Source: Micromonospora sediminimaris
Lineage (GTDB): Bacteria > Actinomycetota > Actinomycetes > Mycobacteriales > Micromonosporaceae
Direction of reading: 5' to 3'
NCBI GenBank assembly: GCA_900112325.1
Contig: FOLJ01000023.1
Span: 37,172 to 101,171 of the forward strand
Length of the DNA: 64,000 nt
Part shown: positions 42,990 to 51,384 of the stretch, piece after piece
Position numbering within the stretch: position 1 is the stretch's first letter
Layout: every line of letters begins with the position of its first letter
Translations under genes and position numbers: made by a program
The notes under the pieces: generated by a model
Databases searched by the model: none
The model's input: only the letters and a program-made list of their open reading frames with translations
What the model was told of the DNA's origin: nothing

Positions 42990-44303
42990 ATGGCTGATTC
43001 GTTCTGGTCCGACGCCGATCGTCACCTGGTCCGCTACATCGGCGCGGGCAGCTTCGTCCGCGAGATCATCGACCGCGCCGAAGGCAGTTTCGTGTTCACT
43101 GCCGACGGCCGCCGCCTGCTCGACTTCACGTCCGGGCAGATGAGCGCCATCCTCGGTCACTCCCACCCGGCTGTCGTGGCCACGATCCGGCAACAGGCTG
43201 CCACCCTCGACCACCTGTTCAGCGGCATGCTGAGCCGGCCCGTGGTGGAACTGGCCCGCCGCCTCGCCGGCTCCCTGCCCGCGCCGCTCGAGAAGGTTCT
43301 GCTGCTCACCACCGGCGCGGAGTCCAACGAGGCGGCGATCCGGATGGCGAAGCTGGTCACCGGCCGGCACGAGATCATCTCGTTCGCCCGGTCGTGGCAC
43401 GGGATGACGCAGGCGGCGGCGGGCGCCACCTACAGCTCGGGACGCAAGGGGTACGGTCCTGCGGCGCCCGGCAACGTCGCGATCCCCACGCCGAACGCGT
43501 ACCGGCCCGACTTCACCCTTCCGAGCGGCGAGCTGGACTGGCGGCGTCAGTTGGAGTTCTCGTTCGAGCTGTTCGACGCCCAGTCGGTGGGCAGTCTGGC
43601 GGCGTGCATCGTTGAGCCGATCCTCAGCTCCGGTGGCGTGATCGACCTGCCGCCGGGATACCTCGCGGCGCTGCGTGACAAGGTGCACGAGCGCGGCGGG
43701 CTGCTGATCCTCGACGAGGCGCAGACCGGTCTGTGCCGCACCGGCGAGTGGTACGCGTTCCAGCGTGACGGCGTCGTGCCGGACATCCTGACCCTGTCCA
43801 AGACGCTCGGTGCCGGCCTGCCGTTGGCTGCGGTGGTGACCAGCCCGGAGATCGAGCAGACGGCGCACGAGCGCGGTTTCCTCTTCTTCACCACGCACGT
43901 CTCGGACCCGCTGGTGGCCGCGGTCGGCAACACGGTCCTGGACGTGCTGGAGGCCGACCGGCTCGACGAACAGGCGGCGCACCTGGGCGCGTACCTCCGG
44001 AAGGGGTTGCGGGAGATCGGCCAGCGACACCCGGTGGTCGGCGACGTGCGCGGCCGCGGGCTGCTGGTCGGGCTCGAACTGGTAAGCGACCGGGAGTCGA
44101 AACGACCGGCCGACGCGCTGGGCGCCGCCGTGACCGGGCGGTGCCTGGAGCTGGGACTGCACATGAATGTGGTGCAGTTGCCGGGCATGGGCGGCGTGTT
44201 CCGCATCGCGCCGGCGCTCACCTCCACCCATGCCGAGCTGGACCTGGGCCTGGAGATCCTCGACCGGGCGCTCGCCGACGTGGTGCCGCAGTTCACGGCC
44301 TAG
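42990..44303 (+). CDS. dgdA: 2,2-dialkylglycine decarboxylase
   Basis: A 437-residue class III PLP enzyme that decarboxylates and transaminates 2,2-dialkylglycines such as 2-aminoisobutyrate to ketones. Sequence agreement with the studied DGD is very close: LDFTSGQMSAILGHSHP (Gln50, carboxylate contact), DHLFSGMLSRPV (Ser78), SWHGMT (Trp136), LILDEAQTG and TLSKTLGAGLP with the PLP Lys271. These equal Q52, S80, W138 and K272 of the known enzyme, which set DGD apart from ornithine-type aminotransferases. Divergent LysR gene upstream. Confidence 0.92.
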   Translation: MADSFWSDADRHLVRYIGAGSFVREIIDRAEGSFVFTADGRRLLDFTSGQMSAILGHSHPAVVATIRQQAATLDHLFSGMLSRPVVELARRLAGSLPAPLEKVLLLTTGAESNEAAIRMAKLVTGRHEIISFARSWHGMTQAAAGATYSSGRKGYGPAAPGNVAIPTPNAYRPDFTLPSGELDWRRQLEFSFELFDAQSVGSLAACIVEPILSSGGVIDLPPGYLAALRDKVHERGGLLILDEAQTGLCRTGEWYAFQRDGVVPDILTLSKTLGAGLPLAAVVTSPEIEQTAHERGFLFFTTHVSDPLVAAVGNTVLDVLEADRLDEQAAHLGAYLRKGLREIGQRHPVVGDVRGRGLLVGLELVSDRESKRPADALGAAVTGRCLELGLHMNVVQLPGMGGVFRIAPALTSTHAELDLGLEILDRALADVVPQFTA

Positions 44304-44374
44304 CAGTCAGAAACCCGGGTGGCCGATGGCGTCGTGCCCGCCCCTGGCGAGGAGGCCACTCCACGACCACCCGT

Positions 44375-45031
44375 TCAGGCACGTGGTTCGACCAGACCGT
44401 TGTCGTACGCGAAGATGACGGCCTGGATGCGGTCTCGCGCCCCGATCTTGGCCAGGATGCGCCCGACATGCTTCTTCACGGTGGATTCGGTGAGGGTGAA
44501 GCGTTCGGCGATCTCGGTGTTGGTGGCGCCCTGGCCGATCGCTTCGAGGACCTCTCGCTCTCGCTCGCTGAGCGTGGTGAGTCGAGGGTCCGCACGGATG
44601 GTCGACGCCGGTTTCTGGAGGTAGGCGTCCATCAGCTTGCGGGTCAGGCTGGGGGCCACCACCGAGTCTCCGCTCGCGACGGCGCGGATGCCGGCGATCA
44701 GCTCCTCGGGGCGGGCGTCCTTGAGGAGGAAGCCGCTCGCGCCGGCCCGCAGTCCCGCATACACGTACTCGTCCAGGTCGAATGTGGTCAGGATCAGCAC
44801 GTGGGTGCGGGAGCCGGCCGCGGTGATGCGGCGGGTGGCTTCGATGCCGTCCATGCCGGGCATGCGTACGTCCATCAGCACCACGTCGGGCCGGGTCTGC
44901 TCGACTTTCCGTACCGCCTCGGCGCCGTTGGTGGCCTCGCCGACCACACTGAAACCGGGTGTGCCGTCGAGCAGCATCTTGAAGCCCATCCGTTGCAACT
45001 GCTGGTCGTCAACGATCAGGACGGTGGTCAT
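44375..45031 (-). CDS. NarL/LuxR family response regulator
   Basis: A 218-residue response regulator. The receiver has the phosphorylated Asp54 (VVLMDVRMPG), with LTTFDLDEYVYAGLRAGA at the output face. The C-terminal LuxR-type HTH is LTTLSEREREVLEAIGQGAT with TVKKHVGRIL. It overlaps the kinase gene by ATGA and forms a cognate pair. The ABC genes upstream are the likely target. Confidence 0.92.
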   Translation of the reverse strand: MTTVLIVDDQQLQRMGFKMLLDGTPGFSVVGEATNGAEAVRKVEQTRPDVVLMDVRMPGMDGIEATRRITAAGSRTHVLILTTFDLDEYVYAGLRAGASGFLLKDARPEELIAGIRAVASGDSVVAPSLTRKLMDAYLQKPASTIRADPRLTTLSEREREVLEAIGQGATNTEIAERFTLTESTVKKHVGRILAKIGARDRIQAVIFAYDNGLVEPRA

Positions 45032-46185
45032 GCGGGCTCCTTGAGGACTACGTCGACGAGCCAGCCGTGCTCGGTCGGGCCGGCGGTCACCACCCCGCTG
45101 TACATGGCGGCGCGTTCCCGCATGCCGAGCAGGCCGTGGCTCGGGGCGGCGGGTCTGCCACGGCCGTTGTCGCGTACCCGTACCCGTACCTCTCCATAGG
45201 AGGCAGCGAGAGTGACGTCCGCGGTCGCGCCGCTTCCCGCGTGTTTGAGGGTGTTGGTGAGCGCCTCCTGAACGATGCGGTAGACCGCGAGCTGCACGCC
45301 TCGGCCGAGGGTGTGCAACTCGCCCGAGGTCGAGTAGGTGACCGGCAGCCCGGCCGCCCGCACGCTCGGCAACAGCCGGTCGAGATCGTCGATGCCCGGC
45401 TGCGGGCTCAGTTGCGGATCGTTGTCTCCTTCGCGCAGCACGCCCAGCACCCGGCGTAGCTCGGACAGCGCCTGCCGGCCGGTGTCACCGATCAACCGGA
45501 GCGGTTCGGCGGACTGCTCAGCCCGCGAGGTCGCGAGCGCGGCACCGCCGTCGGCCAGGCCCACGATGACCGAGACGTGATGGCCGACGATGTCGTGCAT
45601 CTCGCGGGCCACCCGGGCCCGCTCCTCGGCGACGGCGAGGCGGGCCCGCTGATCCCGCTCGACCTCCAGGCGGGCGGCGCGGTCCTCGAGAGCGATGAGG
45701 TACGCCCGGCGGATGCGCACCGCGATGCCGGACGCGACCGCGGCAACTGAGGTGCCGATCACCAGGAACAGCGTGATGGTGCGGTTCTCCGTGACCGGAT
45801 TGATCAGATAGATCTGGGCGACCAGCAGCGCGAGGGTGATCCCCGAGGCCCAGGCCAGCGCCCGCCACGAACCTCGGGAGGCCACGCCGAACAGCATCAC
45901 GAGCAGGATCACTCCGGCGCCGACGCCGACGTCCAGCAGTCCCTCTGTCAAATCGATGGCCGCGGTGACCAGGAACGCCGGGAACGGGTACCGCCGTCGC
46001 CAGTACAGCGGCGGTAGCAGGACCAGGGTCGCGATCGTCGCCGAGAGGGGATTCTCGATGATGTTCGGGATGCTGAAGAGCACGATCGGGACGGCCACCA
46101 GGGTGTCCATCACCCACGGGCGGCGCCGGTCGAAGGCTCGTAACCGTGCCTGCCGGTCCACCAGCCATCCCTGGGTGCTCATCAC
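45028..46185 (-). CDS. Sensor histidine kinase (HisKA_3/NarX type)
   Basis: A 385-residue membrane histidine kinase. About five N-terminal helices (e.g. VAVPIVLFSIPNII, ATLVLLPPLYW, GVILLVMLFGVAS), a coiled region, the phospho-acceptor His in AREMHDIVGHHVSV, then the N-box and G-boxes (IVQEALTNTLKHAG, RDNGRGRP, GLLGMRERA). It has no large extracellular sensor, so it may sense the membrane or an exported compound. The start could be 46182 instead of 46185. It is 20 bp after the permease gene. Confidence 0.9.
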   Translation of the reverse strand: MMSTQGWLVDRQARLRAFDRRRPWVMDTLVAVPIVLFSIPNIIENPLSATIATLVLLPPLYWRRRYPFPAFLVTAAIDLTEGLLDVGVGAGVILLVMLFGVASRGSWRALAWASGITLALLVAQIYLINPVTENRTITLFLVIGTSVAAVASGIAVRIRRAYLIALEDRAARLEVERDQRARLAVAEERARVAREMHDIVGHHVSVIVGLADGGAALATSRAEQSAEPLRLIGDTGRQALSELRRVLGVLREGDNDPQLSPQPGIDDLDRLLPSVRAAGLPVTYSTSGELHTLGRGVQLAVYRIVQEALTNTLKHAGSGATADVTLAASYGEVRVRVRDNGRGRPAAPSHGLLGMRERAAMYSGVVTAGPTEHGWLVDVVLKEPA

Positions 46186-46205
46186 CGGATTCTCCCTCTA
46201 CCCGC

Positions 46206-46955
46206 TCATGCGTCGGTCGTCTTCAGCCGGTACGCCGTCGCGGCGAGCGTCACGACCACGTACCCGGCGAAGACCGCGAGGCCGGCCCACGGGGCCAGGG
46301 TGCCGTCGGAGTGGGTCAGCGTCATCACGGCGCTGCCGGCGTTGCTGGGCAGGTACGGGGTGATGGCCTCGGAGATCGAGTCCGGCAGCAGAGCGGCCAG
46401 ACCGGGCACGATCAGCAGCAGGCCGGCCAGGATCGCGATAGCGCCGGCGCTGGAGCGGACGAGCATGCCGAGCGCGACCCCGAGCACCGCGACCAGGCCG
46501 AGATAGAGGCCGGCGCCGAGCAGTGCCCGCAGCACGCCGTCGTCGCCGAGGTCCAGAGCACCGATCTCGGCGTTGAGCACGGCCGACCCCGCCACGAAAG
46601 CGGCGAAGGTGCCGGCGGTCATCGTGACGAAGGCGGCCGACCCCGCCACGAGGCTCTTCGACCAGAGCACCGGCAACCGGCGCGGCACCGTGGCGAAAGT
46701 CGCCCGGATCATGCCGGTGGTGTATTCGCCGGCGCCCAGCAGCGCGCCGAGCACGCCGACGGACAGCGCGGCCAGGGCGCTGCCGGACAGGGCGAGGTCG
46801 ATCGAGGTCAGGTTGTCGCCCGAGAAGGAAGCCGAGGCGATCATGCCGAAGGCGATCAGGAGGAAGACGGAGATGCCGGTCGTGATCCAGGTGGAGCGCA
46901 GCGAGGAGAACTTGGTCCATTCGGCGGCGACGACGCCACCAGGAGTGATCTTCAT
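46206..46955 (-). CDS. ABC-2 type transporter permease
   Basis: A 249-residue membrane protein with six helices and a cytoplasmic N-terminus (MKITPGGVVAAEWTKFSSLR), the WTKFSSLRS start being typical of ABC-2 permeases. LGALLGAGEYTTGMIRATFA is the amphipathic element between helices 2 and 3. It pairs with the overlapping ATPase gene (ATGA at 46952-46955). Confidence 0.88.
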   Translation of the reverse strand: MKITPGGVVAAEWTKFSSLRSTWITTGISVFLLIAFGMIASASFSGDNLTSIDLALSGSALAALSVGVLGALLGAGEYTTGMIRATFATVPRRLPVLWSKSLVAGSAAFVTMTAGTFAAFVAGSAVLNAEIGALDLGDDGVLRALLGAGLYLGLVAVLGVALGMLVRSSAGAIAILAGLLLIVPGLAALLPDSISEAITPYLPSNAGSAVMTLTHSDGTLAPWAGLAVFAGYVVVTLAATAYRLKTTDA

Positions 46956-47848
46956 CGGGAGGCCTCGTATTCGACAGCGTCGCGGGTCAGGTCCATGAAC
47001 GCCGCTTCGAGGGAGGCGTTCTGCGGGGTCAGTTCGAACAGCGGGATGCCACGGGATGCCGCGGCAAGCCCGATCACGCGGGCGGAGGCGCCGGCGACGA
47101 GCAGTTCCTCCGCACCGGTCGAGGTGACCGTGACACCCGGGCCGGCAATCGTCGTGCGCAGCGCGTCAGGGGCGGGAGTGACGACCCGGACACCCTCGGC
47201 CGTCACGAGTTCGGCCACGGTGGTGTCGGCCAGCAGCCCGCCCCGGCCCACGATGACCAGATGGTCTGCGATCAGCGAGACCTCGCTCATCAGGTGCGAG
47301 GACAACATCACGGTGCGGCCCTCGGCAGCCAGGCCGGTGAGCAGCTTGCGCACCCAGAGGACACCCTCCGGGTCGAGGCCGTTGACCGGTTCGTCGAGCA
47401 TCACCACGGCCGGGTCACCGAGCAGGGCGGCGGCGATGCCGAGCCGTTGGCCCATGCCGAGGGAGAAGGCGCCGACCCGCTTGTGGGCGACGGCCGAGAG
47501 ACCGGCCAAGCCGAGAACCTCATCGACGCGCGAGCGCGGAATGCCGTGCGTACGGGCCAGGGCCAGTAGGTGGCTGACCGCCGTCCGGCCGGGGTGCGCG
47601 GCCTTGGCTTCGAGCAGCACGCCGATCTCGCGCAGCGGCGCCTTCGACGACGCGTACGGCTTACCGTTGACCAGCACGTCGCCGGCGCTCGGCGCGTCGA
47701 GGCCGACCACCATCCGCATGGTCGTCGACTTGCCGGCCCCGTTGGGGCCGAGGAAGCCGGTGACCTGTCCGGGCTTCGCGGTGAACGACAGGCGGTCGAC
47801 GACCGTCTTCGTGCCGTACCGCTTGGTTACTTCACGTATCTGAATCAT
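46952..47848 (-). CDS. ABC transporter ATP-binding protein (DrrA-like)
   Basis: A 298-residue ATPase: Walker A GPNGAGKST, signature FSLGMGQRL, Walker B VVMLDEPVNGLDP, and the H-loop (SSHLMSEV). The C-terminal about 80 residues are the DrrA-type extension. The ATG at 47848 is preceded by TAGCGT at 7 nt, without a ribosome site, so the message is probably leaderless. With the permease it likely exports a drug or lipid; next to a biosynthetic cluster, it may be self-resistance. Confidence 0.92.
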   Translation of the reverse strand: MIQIREVTKRYGTKTVVDRLSFTAKPGQVTGFLGPNGAGKSTTMRMVVGLDAPSAGDVLVNGKPYASSKAPLREIGVLLEAKAAHPGRTAVSHLLALARTHGIPRSRVDEVLGLAGLSAVAHKRVGAFSLGMGQRLGIAAALLGDPAVVMLDEPVNGLDPEGVLWVRKLLTGLAAEGRTVMLSSHLMSEVSLIADHLVIVGRGGLLADTTVAELVTAEGVRVVTPAPDALRTTIAGPGVTVTSTGAEELLVAGASARVIGLAAASRGIPLFELTPQNASLEAAFMDLTRDAVEYEASR

Positions 47849-47855
47849 GCCCGCA

Positions 47856-47932
47856 ACGCTAGGTGCGCCCAGCGTCAGGTCCGTGGTACCGCAGTCGACA
47901 CTTTCCGCGCGCCCGTGGTACTCCGGTACCAC
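47856..47932 (-). promoter_or_regulatory. Promoter and palindromic operator of the ABC/two-component operon
   Basis: The -10-like TAGCGT (47856-47861, minus strand) lies 7 nt from the ATPase start. Upstream are three copies of the half-site GTGGTAC or its complement: 47883-47889, 47915-47921 and 47926-47932. The last two form the dyad GTGGTACTCCGGTACCAC. Probably the binding site of the NarL-type regulator. Confidence 0.5.
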
Positions 47933-48017
47933 CGACAGCAGTCTCCTGGGTATGTCGGACAGCGGATGGGCGGCACACCTGCCCTTTGTGCTTGCCGCAC
48001 CAACGTCGCTGCGTACG

Positions 48018-49070
48018 TCAATCCGCGATCAGCCGGACGAAGGGCGGCACGGGCGGAATGACGTCCAGATCTGCGCGCAGTGTCACATGCTGATCGGCCC
48101 GATCGATCTCGCGGAAGCCGGCGAAGGCATAGGTGATCTGCATCATCCTGTTCCGGCCGGTCTCGACCAGGTCCGCGTGCAGCTCGACGCAGGCATCCCG
48201 CGCCTGCCGCATCAGGTGGCTGAGCACGATCCCCCCGACGCCGCGGGACATCACCCGGCACGACATCAGCAACAACCGTAGCCGCCAGACCTTTTTTGAC
48301 GTCTCGATCAGGACGAGCCCGATCTTGCCGTAGGAGCCGAAGCGGTCGTCGAGGGCGACGACATAGAGACGGTGGTCGTCTGAGGCGCGCGACTTGTCGA
48401 GGTCGTCGTAGGAGTACGTCCGACCGGTCGAATTCAGCTGGTTGGTGCGGATTGTCAGTTCCTGGGCCCTTTGCAGGTCGGCCCGGGTGGCGGATTCGAT
48501 CCGGACGACCAGCCCCAACTGGGAGAGGAACTCGTCGGGGGTGCCGACGAACCGCTTCTCCTCGTCGTCGCGTCGGATCTGGTTGCGGTACATCTGGCGG
48601 CGATCCCGCGACTCGTCGGTGCGGAACCGTGGCTGGAATGCCGGTGTCCGCATCGCCTCGACGAGTTCCGCCGGGTCCATGCACAGCACCTGCGGACACG
48701 CCATGGCGACCTCCGCCCGCTCGAACTCCTGATCGTCGACGAAGGCGATCGTGTCGAGCCCGATGTTGAGCTTCTCGGCGATCTGCTGAACGGAGTGTGA
48801 CTTGGCGTTCCACCCGATCTGCGGACAGAGGAACATCTCGGCGAGACCACTTCGCGCTATCTGTGTCCAGGCCGCCTGGTGATCGTTCTTGCTGGCGATG
48901 GAGTGCAGAATCCCCAACCGGTCGAGCGCCTCGATCGCCTCGACGACCTCCGGCTTCACCGTCACCGTCGCGTCCTCCAGCAGGACGCCGGTCCAGATCG
49001 TCTGGTCGAGGTCCCAGACCACACATTTGATCCGACCGTGCCGCTCCTCCTCGCACGGGTCGTCGCTCAC
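48018..49070 (-). CDS. fkbH: FkbH-like HAD protein (glyceryl-ACP formation)
   Basis: A 350-residue HAD-family enzyme that takes the three-carbon unit of 1,3-bisphosphoglycerate and puts it on an acyl carrier protein as glyceryl-S-ACP, the first step toward methoxymalonyl- and hydroxymalonyl-ACP. The HAD motif is CVVWDLDQTIWTGVLLED, then ASKNDH, FVDDQEFERAEV and a GNAT-like C-terminal half (YVVALDDRFGSYGKIGLVLI). The GTG at 49070 overlaps the FkbI stop. Last gene of the leftward transcript. Confidence 0.88.
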   Translation of the reverse strand: MSDDPCEEERHGRIKCVVWDLDQTIWTGVLLEDATVTVKPEVVEAIEALDRLGILHSIASKNDHQAAWTQIARSGLAEMFLCPQIGWNAKSHSVQQIAEKLNIGLDTIAFVDDQEFERAEVAMACPQVLCMDPAELVEAMRTPAFQPRFRTDESRDRRQMYRNQIRRDDEEKRFVGTPDEFLSQLGLVVRIESATRADLQRAQELTIRTNQLNSTGRTYSYDDLDKSRASDDHRLYVVALDDRFGSYGKIGLVLIETSKKVWRLRLLLMSCRVMSRGVGGIVLSHLMRQARDACVELHADLVETGRNRMMQITYAFAGFREIDRADQHVTLRADLDVIPPVPPFVRLIAD

Positions 49071-50230
49071 CGAACATCCTTTCGGTACGCGTCGGCCGCG
49101 ATCGTGATCCGCTGGATCTCGTTGCTGCCTTCGATGATTTCCATGACCTTGGCGTCGCGGTACAAGCGCTCCACCAGATGGCCGGGGGTGCAGCCGACGG
49201 CACCGTGGATCTGCACTGCCTCGGCGGCATGTCGGGCGGCAGCGGTCGAGGCGAAGTACTTGGCCACCCAGGTGGCCATCAGGGTGTCCGCGTCGCCCTG
49301 GTCCTTCAGCCGCCCGGCGGCCTCGTAGAGCAGTCGCGCGGCCCGGGTGTCGGTGACCATGTCGGAGAGCTTCGCCTGGATGAGCTGCCTGTCGCGCAAT
49401 GCTGTGCCACCGACCTTGCGGTGCGCGGTGTATTGGGCGCAGGCGTCCAGGCAGGCTTGGAGGATGCCGACCGAGCCGGCGGCCACGCTGTAGCGGCCGA
49501 AGTCCAACACACCTGTCATCACCATGCCGTTCACGAAGCCGTCCGGACCGACGAGGGCGTCCGGTCCCACCCGTACCCCTGTCATGGTGAGCCGTGCGAG
49601 CATGCTGCCGCGGGTGCCCAGCATGCCGGGGATCGGCGTAACCGTCAGCCCTTCGCTGGCGCGGGGCACCAGGAAAGCGGCGATGCCGGCGCCGGTGCGT
49701 GCGAACACCAGGAACAGGTGCGCCCGTTGGCCTCCGGTGATCCACGTTTTGGTCCCGTGCAGGACCCATCCACGTTCGTCCCGGACCGCTCGGCTGGTCA
49801 GGTTCACGGCGTCGCTGCCGGCGTCCGGCTCGGACAGGCAGAAGGCCCCCAGCACCGATCCGGCGGCCAGGCGCGGGAGCCACTGCTCCCGTTGCCCGGG
49901 CGTGCCGAACCTCAGCAGCGCCCAGGAGACCATTCCGTGCACGGTGAGCAGGCTGCGTACCGATGAGCAGGCGTGTCCGATCTCCTCGTGCACCTGACCC
50001 ACCGTCAGCATCGAGGCGCCCTGCCCGCCGTACCCGACCGGTAGGAACGGTGCCCACAGTCCGGCCGCGCCGACACGGTCGAGCGTCTCCGACGGGATGC
50101 TGCCGGCCTGATCGAACCGGGTGGCCAGCGGTGCGAGGTGGGTCCGGGCGAAGCAGCGGGCCGCAGCCCGATCCGTTGGTACGCGTTCGGTGCTCGCAGC
50201 CATCGGTGACATCGCCGGTACCGCCGTCAC
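49067..50230 (-). CDS. fkbI: Acyl-CoA dehydrogenase-like FkbI (hydroxymalonyl-ACP pathway)
   Basis: A 387-residue flavin dehydrogenase. FAD- and substrate-binding segments are AFCLSEPDAGSDAVNL, WVLHGTKTWITGGQ and the C-terminal QIHGAVGCTPGHLVERLYRD with IIEGSNEIQRI. In FK506/ansamitocin-type pathways this family oxidises glyceryl-ACP-derived intermediates alongside FkbK. Overlaps with both the ACP and FkbH genes confirm one transcript. Confidence 0.87.
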   Translation of the reverse strand: MTAVPAMSPMAASTERVPTDRAAARCFARTHLAPLATRFDQAGSIPSETLDRVGAAGLWAPFLPVGYGGQGASMLTVGQVHEEIGHACSSVRSLLTVHGMVSWALLRFGTPGQREQWLPRLAAGSVLGAFCLSEPDAGSDAVNLTSRAVRDERGWVLHGTKTWITGGQRAHLFLVFARTGAGIAAFLVPRASEGLTVTPIPGMLGTRGSMLARLTMTGVRVGPDALVGPDGFVNGMVMTGVLDFGRYSVAAGSVGILQACLDACAQYTAHRKVGGTALRDRQLIQAKLSDMVTDTRAARLLYEAAGRLKDQGDADTLMATWVAKYFASTAAARHAAEAVQIHGAVGCTPGHLVERLYRDAKVMEIIEGSNEIQRITIAADAYRKDVR

Positions 50231-50475
50231 ACCGTCGCGGACTGACGGTCGACCAACGCGCTTATCGCGTCGATGCTGCGGAAGCTGTCGATCCGCATCT
50301 CGTCGCTGGGCACGGTGAAGCCGAAAGTCTTCTCCACGAACATCACCAGCTCCAGCGCGAACAACGAGTTGACCAGGCCGAGCGCGAAGATGTCCTCATC
50401 GTGGGCGATCTCCACGTGCGGGAACCGCTGCTGGAGGAACGCGGCGACGACGGCGCTGGGGTCGTTGTGGGACAT
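50227..50475 (-). CDS. fkbJ: Acyl carrier protein (FkbJ-like)
   Basis: An 82-residue ACP. The phosphopantetheine serine is in GLVNSLFALELVMFVEKTF, the D-S-L motif here being VNSL, as in other FkbJ-type carriers. The ATG at 50475 follows GGAGGGG at 4 nt. It carries the glyceryl/hydroxymalonyl unit made by FkbH, FkbI and FkbK. Confidence 0.9.
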   Translation of the reverse strand: MSHNDPSAVVAAFLQQRFPHVEIAHDEDIFALGLVNSLFALELVMFVEKTFGFTVPSDEMRIDSFRSIDAISALVDRQSATV

Positions 50476-50506
50476 GTGTTCCCCTCCTGTGCTGGTAGCC
50501 GGGTAG

Positions 50507-51358
50507 TCAGGCGGTCGGGCCGTACTCGTAGAAGCCACGACCGGACTTGCGCCCGTGCCGGCCGGCGTTGGCCATGGTGCGCAGCAGCGGGCAGGGCCGG
50601 TACTTGCTGTCGCGGTAGTGCTGGTAAAGCACGTCGATGCTGTGCAGGATGGTGTCGACGCCGATCAGGTCGGCAGTCTCCAACGGGCCCATCGGGTGGC
50701 CGAAACAGCTCCGAAAGACCTCGTCGACCGCTTCGGCGGTGGCGACGCCCTGGTGGACCAGGAAGGCCGCTTCGTTGACGGTCAACATCAGGACCCGGTT
50801 GGAGATGAAGCCGCAGACGTCCTTGACGTCGATGGCCTTCTTGCCCATCGCGTTCAGCAGTTCACGGGTACGCCGAACCGTCTCGGCCGAGGTGTGCTCA
50901 CCTGCGATGAGCTCTACGGCGGTCTTCATCGGTACCGGGTTCATGAAGTGCACGCCGACCAACTGCTCCGGTCGGCCGGTCACCGCTGCGAACTCGGTGA
51001 TCGGAATAGCGGACGTGTTGACGACGAACACCGTCGCCGGATCGCAGATCCGGTCCATCTCCAGGTACAAGGCTCGTTTGAGGTCCCACCTCTCGGGGAT
51101 GTTCTCGATGACGAAATCCACCTCGGCGAGCGCCTTCGGATCCACGCCGGTGCTGATCAACGCCATCGCCGCAGCCGTGTCCACGGCAGGACCGCCGAGC
51201 ATCCGGCTCATCCGCAGCTGCGCCTCGATCTTCTGCAGAGCCGCGTCGAGAACCTGCTGTTCGGTGTCCACAAGGACCACCCGATGCCCGGTCTGGGCCA
51301 GGTTCTGCGTCACGCCGATCCCCATCACGCCGGCTCCGGCAACGCCGACAACGCTCAT
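50507..51358 (-). CDS. fkbK: 3-hydroxyacyl-CoA dehydrogenase-like FkbK
   Basis: A 283-residue NAD-dependent dehydrogenase: GAGVMGIGVTQNLAQTG at the N-terminus, VIENIPERWDLK, NTSAIPITEFAAVTGRPE and VGVHFMNPVPMKTAVELI with the catalytic His. It matches the FkbK group that oxidises the primary alcohol of glyceryl-ACP. It is 27 bp from the KAS III-like gene and 32 bp from the ACP gene. Confidence 0.87.
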   Translation of the reverse strand: MSVVGVAGAGVMGIGVTQNLAQTGHRVVLVDTEQQVLDAALQKIEAQLRMSRMLGGPAVDTAAAMALISTGVDPKALAEVDFVIENIPERWDLKRALYLEMDRICDPATVFVVNTSAIPITEFAAVTGRPEQLVGVHFMNPVPMKTAVELIAGEHTSAETVRRTRELLNAMGKKAIDVKDVCGFISNRVLMLTVNEAAFLVHQGVATAEAVDEVFRSCFGHPMGPLETADLIGVDTILHSIDVLYQHYRDSKYRPCPLLRTMANAGRHGRKSGRGFYEYGPTA

Positions 51359-51384
51359 GGTCGGGTTCCTCTCCTCAGGTCAGA

